This document shows positions 1-8,065 of a stretch of DNA of 64,000 nt, one piece after another. Source of the stretch: Antarctobacter aquimaris (GTDB lineage Bacteria; Pseudomonadota; Alphaproteobacteria; Rhodobacterales; Rhodobacteraceae). A program made the translations under genes and the position numbers. The notes beneath the pieces were generated by a model. It was not told the origin of the DNA. It saw only the letters and a program-made list of their open reading frames with translations, and did not search any database. The stretch is from contig NZ_FXYF01000006.1 in NCBI RefSeq assembly GCF_900184945.1, positions 186,001 through 250,000 on the forward strand, in the 5' to 3' direction. Positions within the stretch are counted from its first letter, which is position 1. Each line of letters starts with the position of its first letter.

Positions 1-1207
1 CTTTGTCGGCGACGGCTTCACCGACGAGGTCTTTGCCGACCTGATCGCCAAGGCCTACGCCGGCTTTGGCCACAACGCCCGCGCGCCGCTGGTGCAGCTG
101 GCGCCGGGCCACTTCCTGCTGGAGTTGTTCCACGGCCCGACGCTGGCCTTCAAGGACTTTGCCATGCAGCTGATCGGCCAGCTGTTCCAGGAGGCGCTGG
201 AGCGGCGGGGCGAGCGCGTGACCATCGTCGGCGCCACCTCGGGCGACACCGGCAGCGCCGCCATCGAGGCCTTCAAGGGGCTCGACAACGTCGATGTCTT
301 CATCCTCTTCCCGCACGGCCGGGTGTCCGAGGTGCAGCGCCGCCAGATGACGACTCCGACCGAGGCGAACGTGCATGCTCTGGCGCTGGACGGTGACTTC
401 GACGACTGCCAGGCGCGGCTCAAGGACATGTTCAACGACTTCGCCTTTCGCGACGGCGTGCGGCTGGCGGGCGTGAACTCGATCAACTGGGCGCGTGTGC
501 TGGCACAGGTGGTCTACTACTTCTCCTCCGCCGTCAGCCTGGGCGCGCCGGACCGCACCGTCAGCTTTACCGTGCCCACCGGCAACTTCGGCGACATCTT
601 TGCCGGCTACATCGCCAAGCGCATGGGCCTGCCGATCGACCGGCTGGTGGTGGCCACCAACCAGAACGACATCCTGCACCGCTGCCTGTCGTCGGGGGAC
701 TACAGGACCTCGCAGGTGCATCCCTCGATCAGCCCGTCGATGGACATCCAGGTCTCGTCAAACTTCGAACGCGCGCTGTTCGATGCCTACAGCCGCGACG
801 GCGCGGCGGTGGCGCAGCTGATGGGCGAACTCAAGGCCGGCGGTTTCAGCGTCAGCCAGGGCGCGATGCAGGCGCTGCGCGAGCATTTCGATTCCGGCCG
901 CGTGTCCGAGGAAGAGACGCTCGACACCATCCTGCTGGCCCAGACCACCATGGGCGAACTGCTCTGCCCGCATTCCGCCGTGGGCGTCCGCGTGGCGGAA
1001 AAGCAGCGCAAGGCCGACACGCCGATGATCACCCTGGCCACCGCCCACCCGGCGAAATTCCCCGATGCCGTGGAAAAGGCAAGCGGCCTCCGCCCGCCCC
1101 TTCCAAAACGCATGGCGGACCTTTATGAGCGTCCGGAACGGGTGACCCGGGTCGCAAACGACCTTGCCGCCCTCGAGTCCCTCATCACGGAGCGTCTGCC
1201 CAAGTGA
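1..1207 (+). CDS. thrC: Threonine synthase, 5' end cut off by the window
   Basis: This PLP enzyme converts O-phosphohomoserine to threonine, the last step of threonine synthesis. The reading frame is open from base 2, so the true start lies upstream; about 401 residues are visible where the family normally has about 460. The PLP-lysine region HGPTLAFKDFAMQ and the phosphate-binding region ATSGDTGSAAIEAF are both present near the start of the visible part, followed by the VPTGNFGDIFAGY segment. The stop codon overlaps the GTG start of the next gene by 4 bases (GTGA), so the M16 peptidase is probably translationally coupled. This thrC-M16 peptidase-acetyltransferase order is familiar in Rhodobacterales. 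Confidence 0.95.
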   Translation, partial: FVGDGFTDEVFADLIAKAYAGFGHNARAPLVQLAPGHFLLELFHGPTLAFKDFAMQLIGQLFQEALERRGERVTIVGATSGDTGSAAIEAFKGLDNVDVFILFPHGRVSEVQRRQMTTPTEANVHALALDGDFDDCQARLKDMFNDFAFRDGVRLAGVNSINWARVLAQVVYYFSSAVSLGAPDRTVSFTVPTGNFGDIFAGYIAKRMGLPIDRLVVATNQNDILHRCLSSGDYRTSQVHPSISPSMDIQVSSNFERALFDAYSRDGAAVAQLMGELKAGGFSVSQGAMQALREHFDSGRVSEEETLDTILLAQTTMGELLCPHSAVGVRVAEKQRKADTPMITLATAHPAKFPDAVEKASGLRPPLPKRMADLYERPERVTRVANDLAALESLITERLPK

Positions 1208-2466
1208 CCGTTCAGCTTGCCACCCTCCCCAACGGCCTCCGCATCGTCACCGAACATATGCCGGGCCTGCAATCCGCGGCTGTCGGCCTCTGGGTCACGG
1301 CAGGGGGGCGGCACGAACGGGCCGAACAGAACGGCATCGCACATTTCCTCGAACACATGGCCTTCAAGGGCACGAAGCGGCGCAGCGCCCTGCAGATCGC
1401 CGAGGCGATCGAGGACGTGGGCGGCTACATCAACGCCTATACCTCGCGCGAGGTGACGGCCTATTACGCCCGCGTGCTGGAGCCGGACGTGCCGCTGGCG
1501 ACCGACGTGATCGCCGACATCCTGCGCAACCCGGTGTTCGACCCGCACGAGATCGAGGTCGAGCGCCACGTCATCCTGCAGGAGATCGGCCAGGCGCACG
1601 ACACGCCCGACGACGTCATCTTTGACTGGTTGCAGGAACAGGCCTACCCGGACCAGCCGATCGGCCGCACCATCCTGGGCGATACCGCCCGCGTGCAGGC
1701 ATTTGGCCGCGACGACCTGGCCGCCTTTGTCGACGAACACTACGGCCCCGACCAGATGATCCTCGCCGCCGCCGGCGCGGTGGACCACGACTCGCTGGTG
1801 CGCCAGGCCGAGGCGCTGTTCGGCGACATGGTGCCGCGCCGCGCCCTCTCGGCCGATCCGGCCCGCTTTCACGGCGGCGAATTCCGCCGGACCAAGGACC
1901 TGGAGCAGGCCCACCTGGCGCTGGCCTTCGAGGCGCCGGGCTACCGCGACGCCGATTTCTACACCGCGCAGATCTACTCCGTGGCGATGGGCGGCGGCAT
2001 GTCCTCGCGCCTGTTCCAGGAGATCCGCGAAAAGCGCGGCCTGTGCTACACCATCTTCGCCCAGGCCGGCGCCTACGCCGACACCGGCATGACCACGATC
2101 TACGCCGGCACCTCGGGCGAGGAGATGCCCGAACTCATCACCCTGACCATCGACGAGATGAAGCGCGCCGCCGAGGACATGTCCGACGCCGAGGTCGAAC
2201 GCGCCCGCGCCCAGATGAAGGCCGGGCTGCTGATGGGCCTCGAAAGCCCCTCGTCCCGCGCCGAACGCATCGCCCGCATGGTGCAGATATGGGGCCATGT
2301 TCCGCTGATCGAGGACACCGTCGCCCGGATCGACGCCGTCACCCGCGCCGACGTGGTGCGCTTTGCCGAACTCCAGGCGGCGCAGTCCGCGGCGGCACTG
2401 GCGCTCTATGGCCCGATAGCCGGCGCACCGTCGCTGGCGGATCTGCAGGCCCGCCGGGCGGCATGA
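1204..2466 (+). CDS. M16 family zinc metallopeptidase (processing-peptidase-like)
   Basis: This 420-residue protein belongs to the pitrilysin / mitochondrial processing peptidase-like family. The inverted zinc motif HFLEH is at residues 47-51, with the downstream glutamate region (EVERHVILQEIGQ) around residue 120, so the catalytic metal site is intact. The C-terminal M16 domain contains the conserved RLFQEIREKRGLCY segment. The start is GTG inside the thrC stop, and the stop overlaps the ATG of the following acetyltransferase by 4 bases (ATGA), giving a tightly coupled three-gene unit. No signal peptide is seen, so it is probably cytoplasmic. The substrate cannot be read from the sequence. 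Confidence 0.9.
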   Translation: MTVQLATLPNGLRIVTEHMPGLQSAAVGLWVTAGGRHERAEQNGIAHFLEHMAFKGTKRRSALQIAEAIEDVGGYINAYTSREVTAYYARVLEPDVPLATDVIADILRNPVFDPHEIEVERHVILQEIGQAHDTPDDVIFDWLQEQAYPDQPIGRTILGDTARVQAFGRDDLAAFVDEHYGPDQMILAAAGAVDHDSLVRQAEALFGDMVPRRALSADPARFHGGEFRRTKDLEQAHLALAFEAPGYRDADFYTAQIYSVAMGGGMSSRLFQEIREKRGLCYTIFAQAGAYADTGMTTIYAGTSGEEMPELITLTIDEMKRAAEDMSDAEVERARAQMKAGLLMGLESPSSRAERIARMVQIWGHVPLIEDTVARIDAVTRADVVRFAELQAAQSAAALALYGPIAGAPSLADLQARRAA

Positions 2467-3050
2467 TGCTGGCGTTCCGGCGCAAGGTGAAGCTCGAAAC
2501 CGAGCGGCTGACCCTGCGCCCGCCCGCGCACGCCGATTTCACCCCCTGGACCCAGCTGCGCCGCGACAGCGAGGCGTTCCTGACCCCGTGGGAGCCGTCC
2601 TGGTCGCAGGACCACCTCAGCCGCAAGGCGTTCACCAACCGCGTCTACTGGGCCGCGCGGTCGATCAGCACGGGCAGCGCCCTGCCGCTGTTCCTGGTCC
2701 GGCGCGACGACCAGGCGCTGATGGGCGCGATCACGCTGGACAACATCCGCCGCGGACCGGCGCAGGCCGGCACCCTTGGCTACTGGATCGGCGAACGCTA
2801 CGCCCGCCACGGCTACATGTCCGAGGCGATCGGCGCGATGGTCCACCATGCCTTCGAACGCATGGGCCTCAGCCGGATCGAGGCCGCCTGCCTGCCGGAA
2901 AACGTCGCCTCGCGCGGGCTGCTGGAACGCTCGGGTTTCAAGTACGAGGGCGTGGCGCAAAGCTACCTCCAGATCAACGGCCGCTGGCGTACCCACGTCC
3001 TCTATGCCGCGCTGCGCAGCGACCGACGCGGCCGCACCGACGTCGGCTGA
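2463..3050 (+). CDS. GNAT acetyltransferase, RimJ/RimL type
   Basis: This 195-residue protein has the features of the RimJ/RimL family, which acetylates protein N-termini, often of ribosomal proteins. The opening ETERLTLRPP, the central LGYWIGERYARHGYMSEAI (acetyl-CoA binding loop and preceding strand) and the late ENVASRGLLERSGF block are all typical. The start ATG overlaps the stop of the M16 peptidase in an ATGA junction; a second ATG follows immediately. It is the last gene of the thrC group. Whether it modifies ribosomal protein S5, L12 or another substrate is not determined. Confidence 0.88.
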   Translation: MMLAFRRKVKLETERLTLRPPAHADFTPWTQLRRDSEAFLTPWEPSWSQDHLSRKAFTNRVYWAARSISTGSALPLFLVRRDDQALMGAITLDNIRRGPAQAGTLGYWIGERYARHGYMSEAIGAMVHHAFERMGLSRIEAACLPENVASRGLLERSGFKYEGVAQSYLQINGRWRTHVLYAALRSDRRGRTDVG

Positions 3051-3212
3051 TCCCCGGCCACCCACGCGGTCCGCCGCCCCCCTTACATCCCGGAAATCCG
3101 GCACAAAATCACCGCCCGCGACACGCGCCGCGCCTGGACCGGCACAATTGTGAATTTGGCAAGCGGCCCGGGGGCGCTACTGTTCCCGTCAGACCCCGAC
3201 AGGAGCGCCCGC

Positions 3213-4040
3213 ATGATCCGCCTCGCCGCCGCCCTTCTCTGCCTGACCGCCACGGCCACCCTCGCGCAGGAGCAGCGCCGCCCCTCGCACTGCATCGCCA
3301 TCGCCGATGCCGCGCCCGGTCTCGAATACCTGCACAAGGCCAGCTGGACCGATCCCCTGCCCGAATACAGCCTGCGCATCCACTACATCGCGCATGCCTC
3401 CTTCCTCATCCAGACGCGCGGCGGGCTGGAGGCGGTGACCGATTTCAACGGCTTCATCGGCAACACGCGGCTGATCCCCGACATCGTCACCATGAACCAC
3501 GCCCATGAAACCCACTGGACCACCGCGATCGACCCGGCCATCCCGCATGTGCTCAGGGGCTGGGGCCAGGAGTTCGGCGCCGGGATCGACCACCACCTCG
3601 ACCTGGGCGAGATGCTGGTGCGCAATGTCTCGACCGACATCCGCTCCGCCTTCGGCGGAGACGAGCCGCGCGGCAACTCGATCTTCATCTTCGAGGCCGA
3701 AGGCCTCTGCGTCGCCCACCTGGGCCACCTGCACCACGAACCCACGGACATGCAATACGCCGCCCTCGGCCGCGCCGACGTGCTGATGGTGCCGGTCGAC
3801 GGCGGCTACACCCTGCCGCTGTCGACCGTCGAGCGCATCGTCGACCGGCTGAAAAGCTCCATCGTGATCCCGATGCACTGGTTCTCCGGCTACGCGCTCG
3901 AGGCCTTCCTGGCCGGCGTCGGCGACACCTTCGTAATCGACCGCCGCGACACCGCCACGCTCGAGGTCTCTCTGCGCAGCCTGCCCAGCCGCCCGACCGT
4001 GATCGTGCTGCAACCGCGCTTCCTCTCCGACCCGGACTGA
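3213..4040 (+). CDS. Exported metallo-beta-lactamase-fold hydrolase
   Basis: The 275-residue product starts at an ATG preceded by AGGAG at good spacing and opens with a clear signal peptide ending near TLAQEQ, so it should be periplasmic. The body has the layout of the UlaG / YcbL-like MBL-fold hydrolases: IHYIAHASFLIQT near the start, a TMNHAHETHW segment in place of the usual HxHxDH loop, and later AHLGHLHH, MVPVDGGYTL and IPMHWFSG, which supply metal ligands. The first metal motif is therefore degenerate, and the metal number may differ from the canonical two. The function and substrate are unknown. An upstream reading extension exists, but it lacks a ribosome-binding site. Confidence 0.8.
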   Translation: MIRLAAALLCLTATATLAQEQRRPSHCIAIADAAPGLEYLHKASWTDPLPEYSLRIHYIAHASFLIQTRGGLEAVTDFNGFIGNTRLIPDIVTMNHAHETHWTTAIDPAIPHVLRGWGQEFGAGIDHHLDLGEMLVRNVSTDIRSAFGGDEPRGNSIFIFEAEGLCVAHLGHLHHEPTDMQYAALGRADVLMVPVDGGYTLPLSTVERIVDRLKSSIVIPMHWFSGYALEAFLAGVGDTFVIDRRDTATLEVSLRSLPSRPTVIVLQPRFLSDPD

Positions 4041-4046
4041 CCCTGT

Positions 4047-4098
4047 CCTTCTTTGGTTTGCGAAATACCTCGGGGAGCGCGAGGGGCTGGCCCCTCGC
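4047..4098 (+). terminator. Intergenic motif plus GC hairpin after the MBL hydrolase
   Basis: Just downstream of the MBL-fold gene a C/T-rich stretch leads into GCGAAATACCTCGGGG, followed by a hairpin with 9-base arms (GCGAGGGGC / GCCCCTCGC, 4079-4098). A matching arrangement is found at 30441-30507. It probably acts as a terminator or processing signal, although no U-tract follows. Confidence 0.4.
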
Positions 4099-4144
4099 TC
4101 CCACCCGTGCCAAAAGCGCGGCACCAGACGTGATAGAGACACCC

Positions 4145-5563
4145 ATGCCCCTCTCCCCCGCCGACGACAGCTTTGCCCACCGCCTGGCCGCGCTGCTGCC
4201 CGACGACAGCCTGCGCCCGGCCGAACCGCGCCACCGCGAGGAACCGCGCGGCCGCTGGACCAGCGTGGCGACCTGGGCCGCCCTGCCCCGCAGCACCCAA
4301 GAGGTCGCAACCATCGTGCGGACCTGCGCCGAAACCGGCACCGGCCTCCTGCCCTATGGCGGCGGCACCGGCCTTGTCGGCGGCCAGCTGATGCCCGAGG
4401 GACCGGCCCCCCTGCTGCTCTCACTGGAACGGATGTCCGCCATCCGCGCCATCTACCCCGAGGAAAACGTCCTCGTGGCCGAGGCCGGGGCGATCCTGGC
4501 CGACGTGCAGCAGGCCGCGCAGGACGTCGACCGGCTGTTCCCGCTGTCGCTTGCCTCCGAAGGCTCGGCGCGGATCGGCGGGCTGCTCTCGACCAATGCC
4601 GGCGGGGTCAACACCCTGCGCTACGGCAACGCGCGGGACCAGGTGCTGGGGCTGGAGGCGGTGCTGCCCGACGGGTCGGTCTGGCACGGGCTGAAACGCC
4701 TGCGCAAGGACAACACCGGCTATGACCTGCGCCACCTGCTGCTGGGCGCCGAGGGCACACTGGGGGTCATCACCGCCGCTTGCCTCAAGCTGTCGCCCCG
4801 CCCCACCGCGTTCGGCACCGCGCTGCTGACGGTCCGCGATCCCGCGGCCGCGATCGCCCTGCTGGCCATGGCGCGGTCACAGATGGGCGAGGCGGTCAGC
4901 GCCTTCGAATTGATGAGCCGCATGGGCTTTGACTTCCTCGCACAGACCCTGCCCGACCTGCGCCAGCCCTGGAAAGAGCCGCCTCAGTGGTCCGTGCTGA
5001 TCGAGATCGGGCTGGGCCGCGGGCAGGACCCGGCCGAGGCACTGGAGACGCTCTTTGCCGAGGCGCACGAGGCCGGGCTGGTCAGCGACGGCATCGTCGC
5101 CCAGTCCGAGGCACAGGCACAGGACTTCTGGGCGCTGCGCGAACACATCCCCGAGGCCAACCGCCGGATCGGCGCGGTGTCGAACCACGACATCTCGGTC
5201 CCGCTGGGCGCCATCCCCGAGTTCATCTGCCGCGCCGAGGAGGTGCTGGCCCAACTGGGCGACTTCCGCATCAATTGCTTTGGCCACGTCGGCGACGGCA
5301 ACCTGCACCACAACGTCTTTCCCATGCCGGGCCGGACCCGGGCCGACCACGTGAACCAGCGCGATGCGATCAAGCGGGCGATACACGACCTGGTGGACGC
5401 GCTCGGGGGCTCGGTCAGCGCTGAACACGGCATCGGCCGGTTGAAGGTCGACGACCTCGAACGCTACGGCGACCCGGCCAAGCTGGCGGCGATGCGCGCG
5501 ATCAAGGCGGCGCTGGACCCGAAGGGCATCATGAATCCCGGCGCGGTGCTGCGCGCCGGCTGA
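4145..5563 (+). CDS. FAD-linked dehydrogenase (D-lactate / D-2-hydroxyglutarate type)
   Basis: This 472-residue flavoprotein belongs to the FAD_binding_4 / FAD-oxidase_C family that oxidises D-2-hydroxy acids. The N-terminal FAD-binding loop PYGGGTGLVGGQLMP sits around residues 75-90, followed by LSTNAGGVNTLRYGNARD and the GAEGTLGVITAA segment. The C-terminal half has the metal and substrate residues in NCFGHVGDGNLHHNVF and the typical closing AEHGIGRLK and DPKGIMNPG. The length fits single-subunit D-2-hydroxyglutarate / D-lactate dehydrogenases. The ATG chosen gives MPLSPADD; upstream in-frame codons run through an intergenic hairpin and were discarded. The exact substrate is not resolvable by eye. 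Confidence 0.88.
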   Translation: MPLSPADDSFAHRLAALLPDDSLRPAEPRHREEPRGRWTSVATWAALPRSTQEVATIVRTCAETGTGLLPYGGGTGLVGGQLMPEGPAPLLLSLERMSAIRAIYPEENVLVAEAGAILADVQQAAQDVDRLFPLSLASEGSARIGGLLSTNAGGVNTLRYGNARDQVLGLEAVLPDGSVWHGLKRLRKDNTGYDLRHLLLGAEGTLGVITAACLKLSPRPTAFGTALLTVRDPAAAIALLAMARSQMGEAVSAFELMSRMGFDFLAQTLPDLRQPWKEPPQWSVLIEIGLGRGQDPAEALETLFAEAHEAGLVSDGIVAQSEAQAQDFWALREHIPEANRRIGAVSNHDISVPLGAIPEFICRAEEVLAQLGDFRINCFGHVGDGNLHHNVFPMPGRTRADHVNQRDAIKRAIHDLVDALGGSVSAEHGIGRLKVDDLERYGDPAKLAAMRAIKAALDPKGIMNPGAVLRAG

Positions 5564-5570
5564 GCGCCGC

Positions 5571-6434
5571 TCAGGGCCGCATCACCCGGAACACGCAGCC
5601 GTCCGACACCAGCTCGGGCGGGGTCAGGCACAGCCCGCGGGCCACCTGGAAGGCGGCCAGCACCTTGGGGACATAGTCCCGCGTCTCGGCATAGGGCGGC
5701 ACGCCGCCGTGCTGGCCGATCGAGTTCTCGCCGGCGTTGTAGCCTGCCAGCACCAGGATCGGGTCGCCCTTGAACTTCTCCATCAGGAAATCCAGGAAGG
5801 CCACGCCGCCGCGGATGTTCTGGGTCGGGTTCAGCGAATCCGTCACGCCAAAGCGCGCGGCGGTCGCGGGCATCAGCTGCATCAGCCCCTGCGCGCCGGC
5901 CTTGCTTTCGGCCTTGGCCCGGCCCGAGGATTCGACCGAAATCACCGCCAGCGCCAGGGCGGGAGAGACGCGGGTGCCGGCGGTCTCGCGCAGCAGGTCC
6001 ACGCCATGCGCGGCGGCGATCTCCTGCAACGCCTGCAGGCGCGGTGCGGCCACGCCCTGCCCGCCTGGTCCCTTGCCCAGGCTGTCCAGCGCGGGCGACA
6101 GGCGGCCGGGGCCGCTTGCCAGAGCATCGGGCGAGACGTGCTGCCAGAACCAGTCATAGCTGCCCAGCGGTGCGGCGGGCGCCCCGGAGGCCGCCGCCGC
6201 GGCCACGACCGGGGCGGCCGGCGGCTTGGGCAGAGGCGGCGGAACGGCCGGATTCGCGCGCGGTTCGATCTGCACCGTGATGCGTTTCTTGGTCCCCGCT
6301 TGCGGCGGCTTGACCCGTTTGGCCGAGAAATCGGCGAAACCGGCGGACGCAGTGCCGCGTTCCTCGCCCTGCGCGACCGGCGCGCACAGCAATAATGCCG
6401 CGATTGCGGCGAAAACGCCTGTCCTGAAGACCAT
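5571..6434 (-). CDS. Exported lytic transglycosylase, SLT domain
   Basis: The 287-residue protein cleaves peptidoglycan glycan strands. A signal peptide (MVFRTGVFAAIAALLLC, cleavage near AQG) is followed by a low-complexity Pro/Ala-rich linker to about residue 90 and a C-terminal SLT (Slt70-like) domain. The catalytic glutamate is E168 in AVISVESSG, followed by the family blocks GAQGLMQLMPATA, NIRGGVAFLD and LAGYNAGENS. It is convergent with the upstream FAD dehydrogenase, with only a few bases between the stops, and divergent from the Tad pilus locus. It may help the pilus cross the wall, but the same family also serves general wall turnover. An earlier in-frame Met exists; the one chosen puts the hydrophobic segment at the N-terminus. 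Confidence 0.88.
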   Translation of the reverse strand: MVFRTGVFAAIAALLLCAPVAQGEERGTASAGFADFSAKRVKPPQAGTKKRITVQIEPRANPAVPPPLPKPPAAPVVAAAAASGAPAAPLGSYDWFWQHVSPDALASGPGRLSPALDSLGKGPGGQGVAAPRLQALQEIAAAHGVDLLRETAGTRVSPALALAVISVESSGRAKAESKAGAQGLMQLMPATAARFGVTDSLNPTQNIRGGVAFLDFLMEKFKGDPILVLAGYNAGENSIGQHGGVPPYAETRDYVPKVLAAFQVARGLCLTPPELVSDGCVFRVMRP

Positions 6435-6789
6435 GGGGCTGCTCGATCCCTGCTTTTTCGGTCCGAATTTTGCCCAGTCTCGCACAATCCACCGCATTTA
6501 TCCATCAGTGTTGCGAAATGCCGAACCCGAGTCGCCCAGGCCCGCCCCGCGGCCCTTGTGGTTAAAGATCCCTGACCCGAAAAATCAAAAGGATTCTTCT
6601 ATTTTTCAGCCCCTTGAACGGTTTCTCAACAGTTTTGGACTTGGCTGCAAAATCAATCCAATCGGGTCACACTCTCGCCCCAAACCGGCAGCTAAATGCA
6701 TGCATACCGACGAGGGACAGGGCAAGTGAGAGAGGCCCGCAACCAGCCCGAGACGGTTCAGAGAGCAACGAACATCTACGGAGAACACC
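6435..6789. other. Intergenic region upstream of the Flp pilin genes
   Basis: This stretch of about 355 bases is clearly richer in A and T than its surroundings, with runs such as GAAAAATCAAAAGG near 6579. It separates the divergent transglycosylase and pilin genes and must carry the promoter or promoters for both. I see no gene and no convincing -35/-10 pair. Confidence 0.6.
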
Positions 6790-6969
6790 ATGATCAACTT
6801 CATCAAGAACTTCCGCAAGGACGAAGACGGCGCCGTTACGGTTGACTGGGTCGTGCTGACCGCAGCCGTCGTGGGCCTGGCCATCGCCGCCTACTCCTCG
6901 ATCGAGACCAGCTCGCAGGCGCTGATCGACGCAGCCGCTGCACGCGTCGCGCTCGAAAACGACTTCTGA
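6790..6969 (+). CDS. flp: Flp/Fap-type pilin 1 (Tad pilus major subunit)
   Basis: This 59-residue prepilin has a short charged leader (MINFIKNFRKDEDG) and then a hydrophobic helix. The predicted prepilin-peptidase cut is after Gly14, leaving AVTVDWVVLTAAVVGLA at the mature N-terminus. Position +5 is Asp rather than the Glu typical of Flp and type IV pilins. The C-terminus is the short tail VALENDF. A GGAGAACACC ribosome site precedes the ATG. It is nearly identical to the second copy downstream and is the first gene of the pilus locus. Confidence 0.9.
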   Translation: MINFIKNFRKDEDGAVTVDWVVLTAAVVGLAIAAYSSIETSSQALIDAAAARVALENDF

Positions 6970-7094
6970 TCGGTGCGCGGCGTGATCGCCGCGTGAACCA
7001 GGGGCGGCGCTTTCGAGCCCGCCCTTCACACTGCACACACAGCGGCCGTGCCGGTCGCCAGAGACAACGTCCGCAGAGGACAATGGAGAATACC

Positions 7095-7274
7095 ATGATC
7101 AACTTCATCAAGAACTTCCGCAAGGACGAAGACGGCGCTGTCACGGTTGACTGGGTCGTGCTGACCGCAGCCGTCGTGGGCCTGGCCATCGCGGCCTACA
7201 CCTCGATCGAGACCAGCTCGCAGGCGCTGATCGACGCAGCCGCCGCACGCGTCGCACTCGAAAACGACTTCTGA
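7095..7274 (+). CDS. flp: Flp/Fap-type pilin 2 (tandem near-duplicate)
   Basis: This 59-residue copy differs from pilin 1 by essentially one residue (AYTSIE in place of AYSSIE) and shares the Gly14 cleavage site and Asp+5. An in-frame ATG lies four codons upstream, but alignment with the other two copies shows that it falls inside the conserved GGAGAATACC ribosome site; the later ATG is therefore the start. The gap between copies 1 and 2 also keeps partial similarity, consistent with a tandem duplication that included the leader region. Confidence 0.9.
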   Translation: MINFIKNFRKDEDGAVTVDWVVLTAAVVGLAIAAYTSIETSSQALIDAAAARVALENDF

Positions 7275-7400
7275 TCGGCTCGCGGCGTGACCGCGACGTA
7301 AAACACCGAGCGCGCCGCATACCCGGCGCGCTCGTCTTCCCAGGAGCGCGATCAGGACGATCGCGATCGTAAAGATTTCGCCGGTCAAATGGAGCATACG

Positions 7401-7580
7401 ATGGTGAGTTACATCAAACACTTCCACAAGGACGAAGAAGGTGCGGTCACAGTTGACTGGGTCGTTCTGACCGCAGCTGTCGTCGGCTTGGCTGTCCTTG
7501 CCTACAACAGCATCGAAACCAGTTCGATCGCCCTTGTCGATGCAGCGGCCGCCCGGGTGGCACTGGAAAACGACTTCTAA
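7401..7580 (+). CDS. flp: Flp/Fap-type pilin 3 (diverged copy)
   Basis: This third 59-residue pilin is more diverged (leader MVSYIKHFHKDEEG, helix AVTVDWVVLTAAVVGLAVLA, internal NSIETSSIALVDAA) but retains the Gly14 site, Asp+5 and the ALENDF tail. The start is chosen by the GGAG-N6-ATG spacing shared by all three copies; the ATG four codons earlier overlaps the ribosome site. The divergence may mark a subunit with a separate role or simply an older duplicate. Confidence 0.88.
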   Translation: MVSYIKHFHKDEEGAVTVDWVVLTAAVVGLAVLAYNSIETSSIALVDAAAARVALENDF

Positions 7581-8065
7581 GCTGCGGGATCGCCAGGCGA
7601 TCACCCGGAATCGGGACTGCACCCAAAGGAGCAAGCCCGGTTCATTCCCGCAACTTCCCTTGGCGGGTCACAAACCAAAGAGACACGTTACACCCCTGCT
7701 CGTTCCTGCGGGGACAACAATCAGCGCAGTGGTCGTGGACCAGGCCGCTCCATTCGAGGCATTCGTCCGGATTTGCGACGCGCCCAGAATGGTGGCCAAA
7801 CCCACAAGGCGGGGCGCGTGGAACAGTTGCTCGGCCGAGCTCACTTTCCGGAATGAACTCCGATTTTCCACTGGCACCGAGTCGACAGTTGGACGGTCCT
7901 CAACGGGCCGTCCAACTGCCTTTGGTGGCAGGCAGACAGCGCTGGCAGCGGCGACGCGTCGTCAAACGGCCCGCTCATCGTCCCGTTCTTGCCGCATTCC
8001 GGTGATCAACTGCCTCCAAGCCGGAACTCCGGCAATAATGCAGGCACAAATAAGTGAGGTCACAA
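7581..8065. other. Long gap between pilin 3 and cpaB
   Basis: These 485 bases hold no open frame with coding character or a ribosome site. The only clear structure is the hairpin at 7886-7918. The gap suggests that the pilin genes form their own transcript and that cpaB starts a second one, with its promoter after the hairpin. Confidence 0.55.
7886..7918 (+). terminator. Hairpin between pilins and cpaB
   Basis: A perfect 11-base-pair stem (CAGTTGGACGG pairing with CCGTCCAACTG) encloses an 11-base loop. It is followed by CCTTTGG rather than a clean U-run, so it may attenuate or stabilise the abundant pilin mRNA rather than fully end transcription. Confidence 0.5.

Noticed and set aside
7083-7094. 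Upstream ATG codons as starts of pilins 2 and 3
   Set aside because: In all three copies this position is the conserved GGAG ribosome site; copy 1 has no ATG there.
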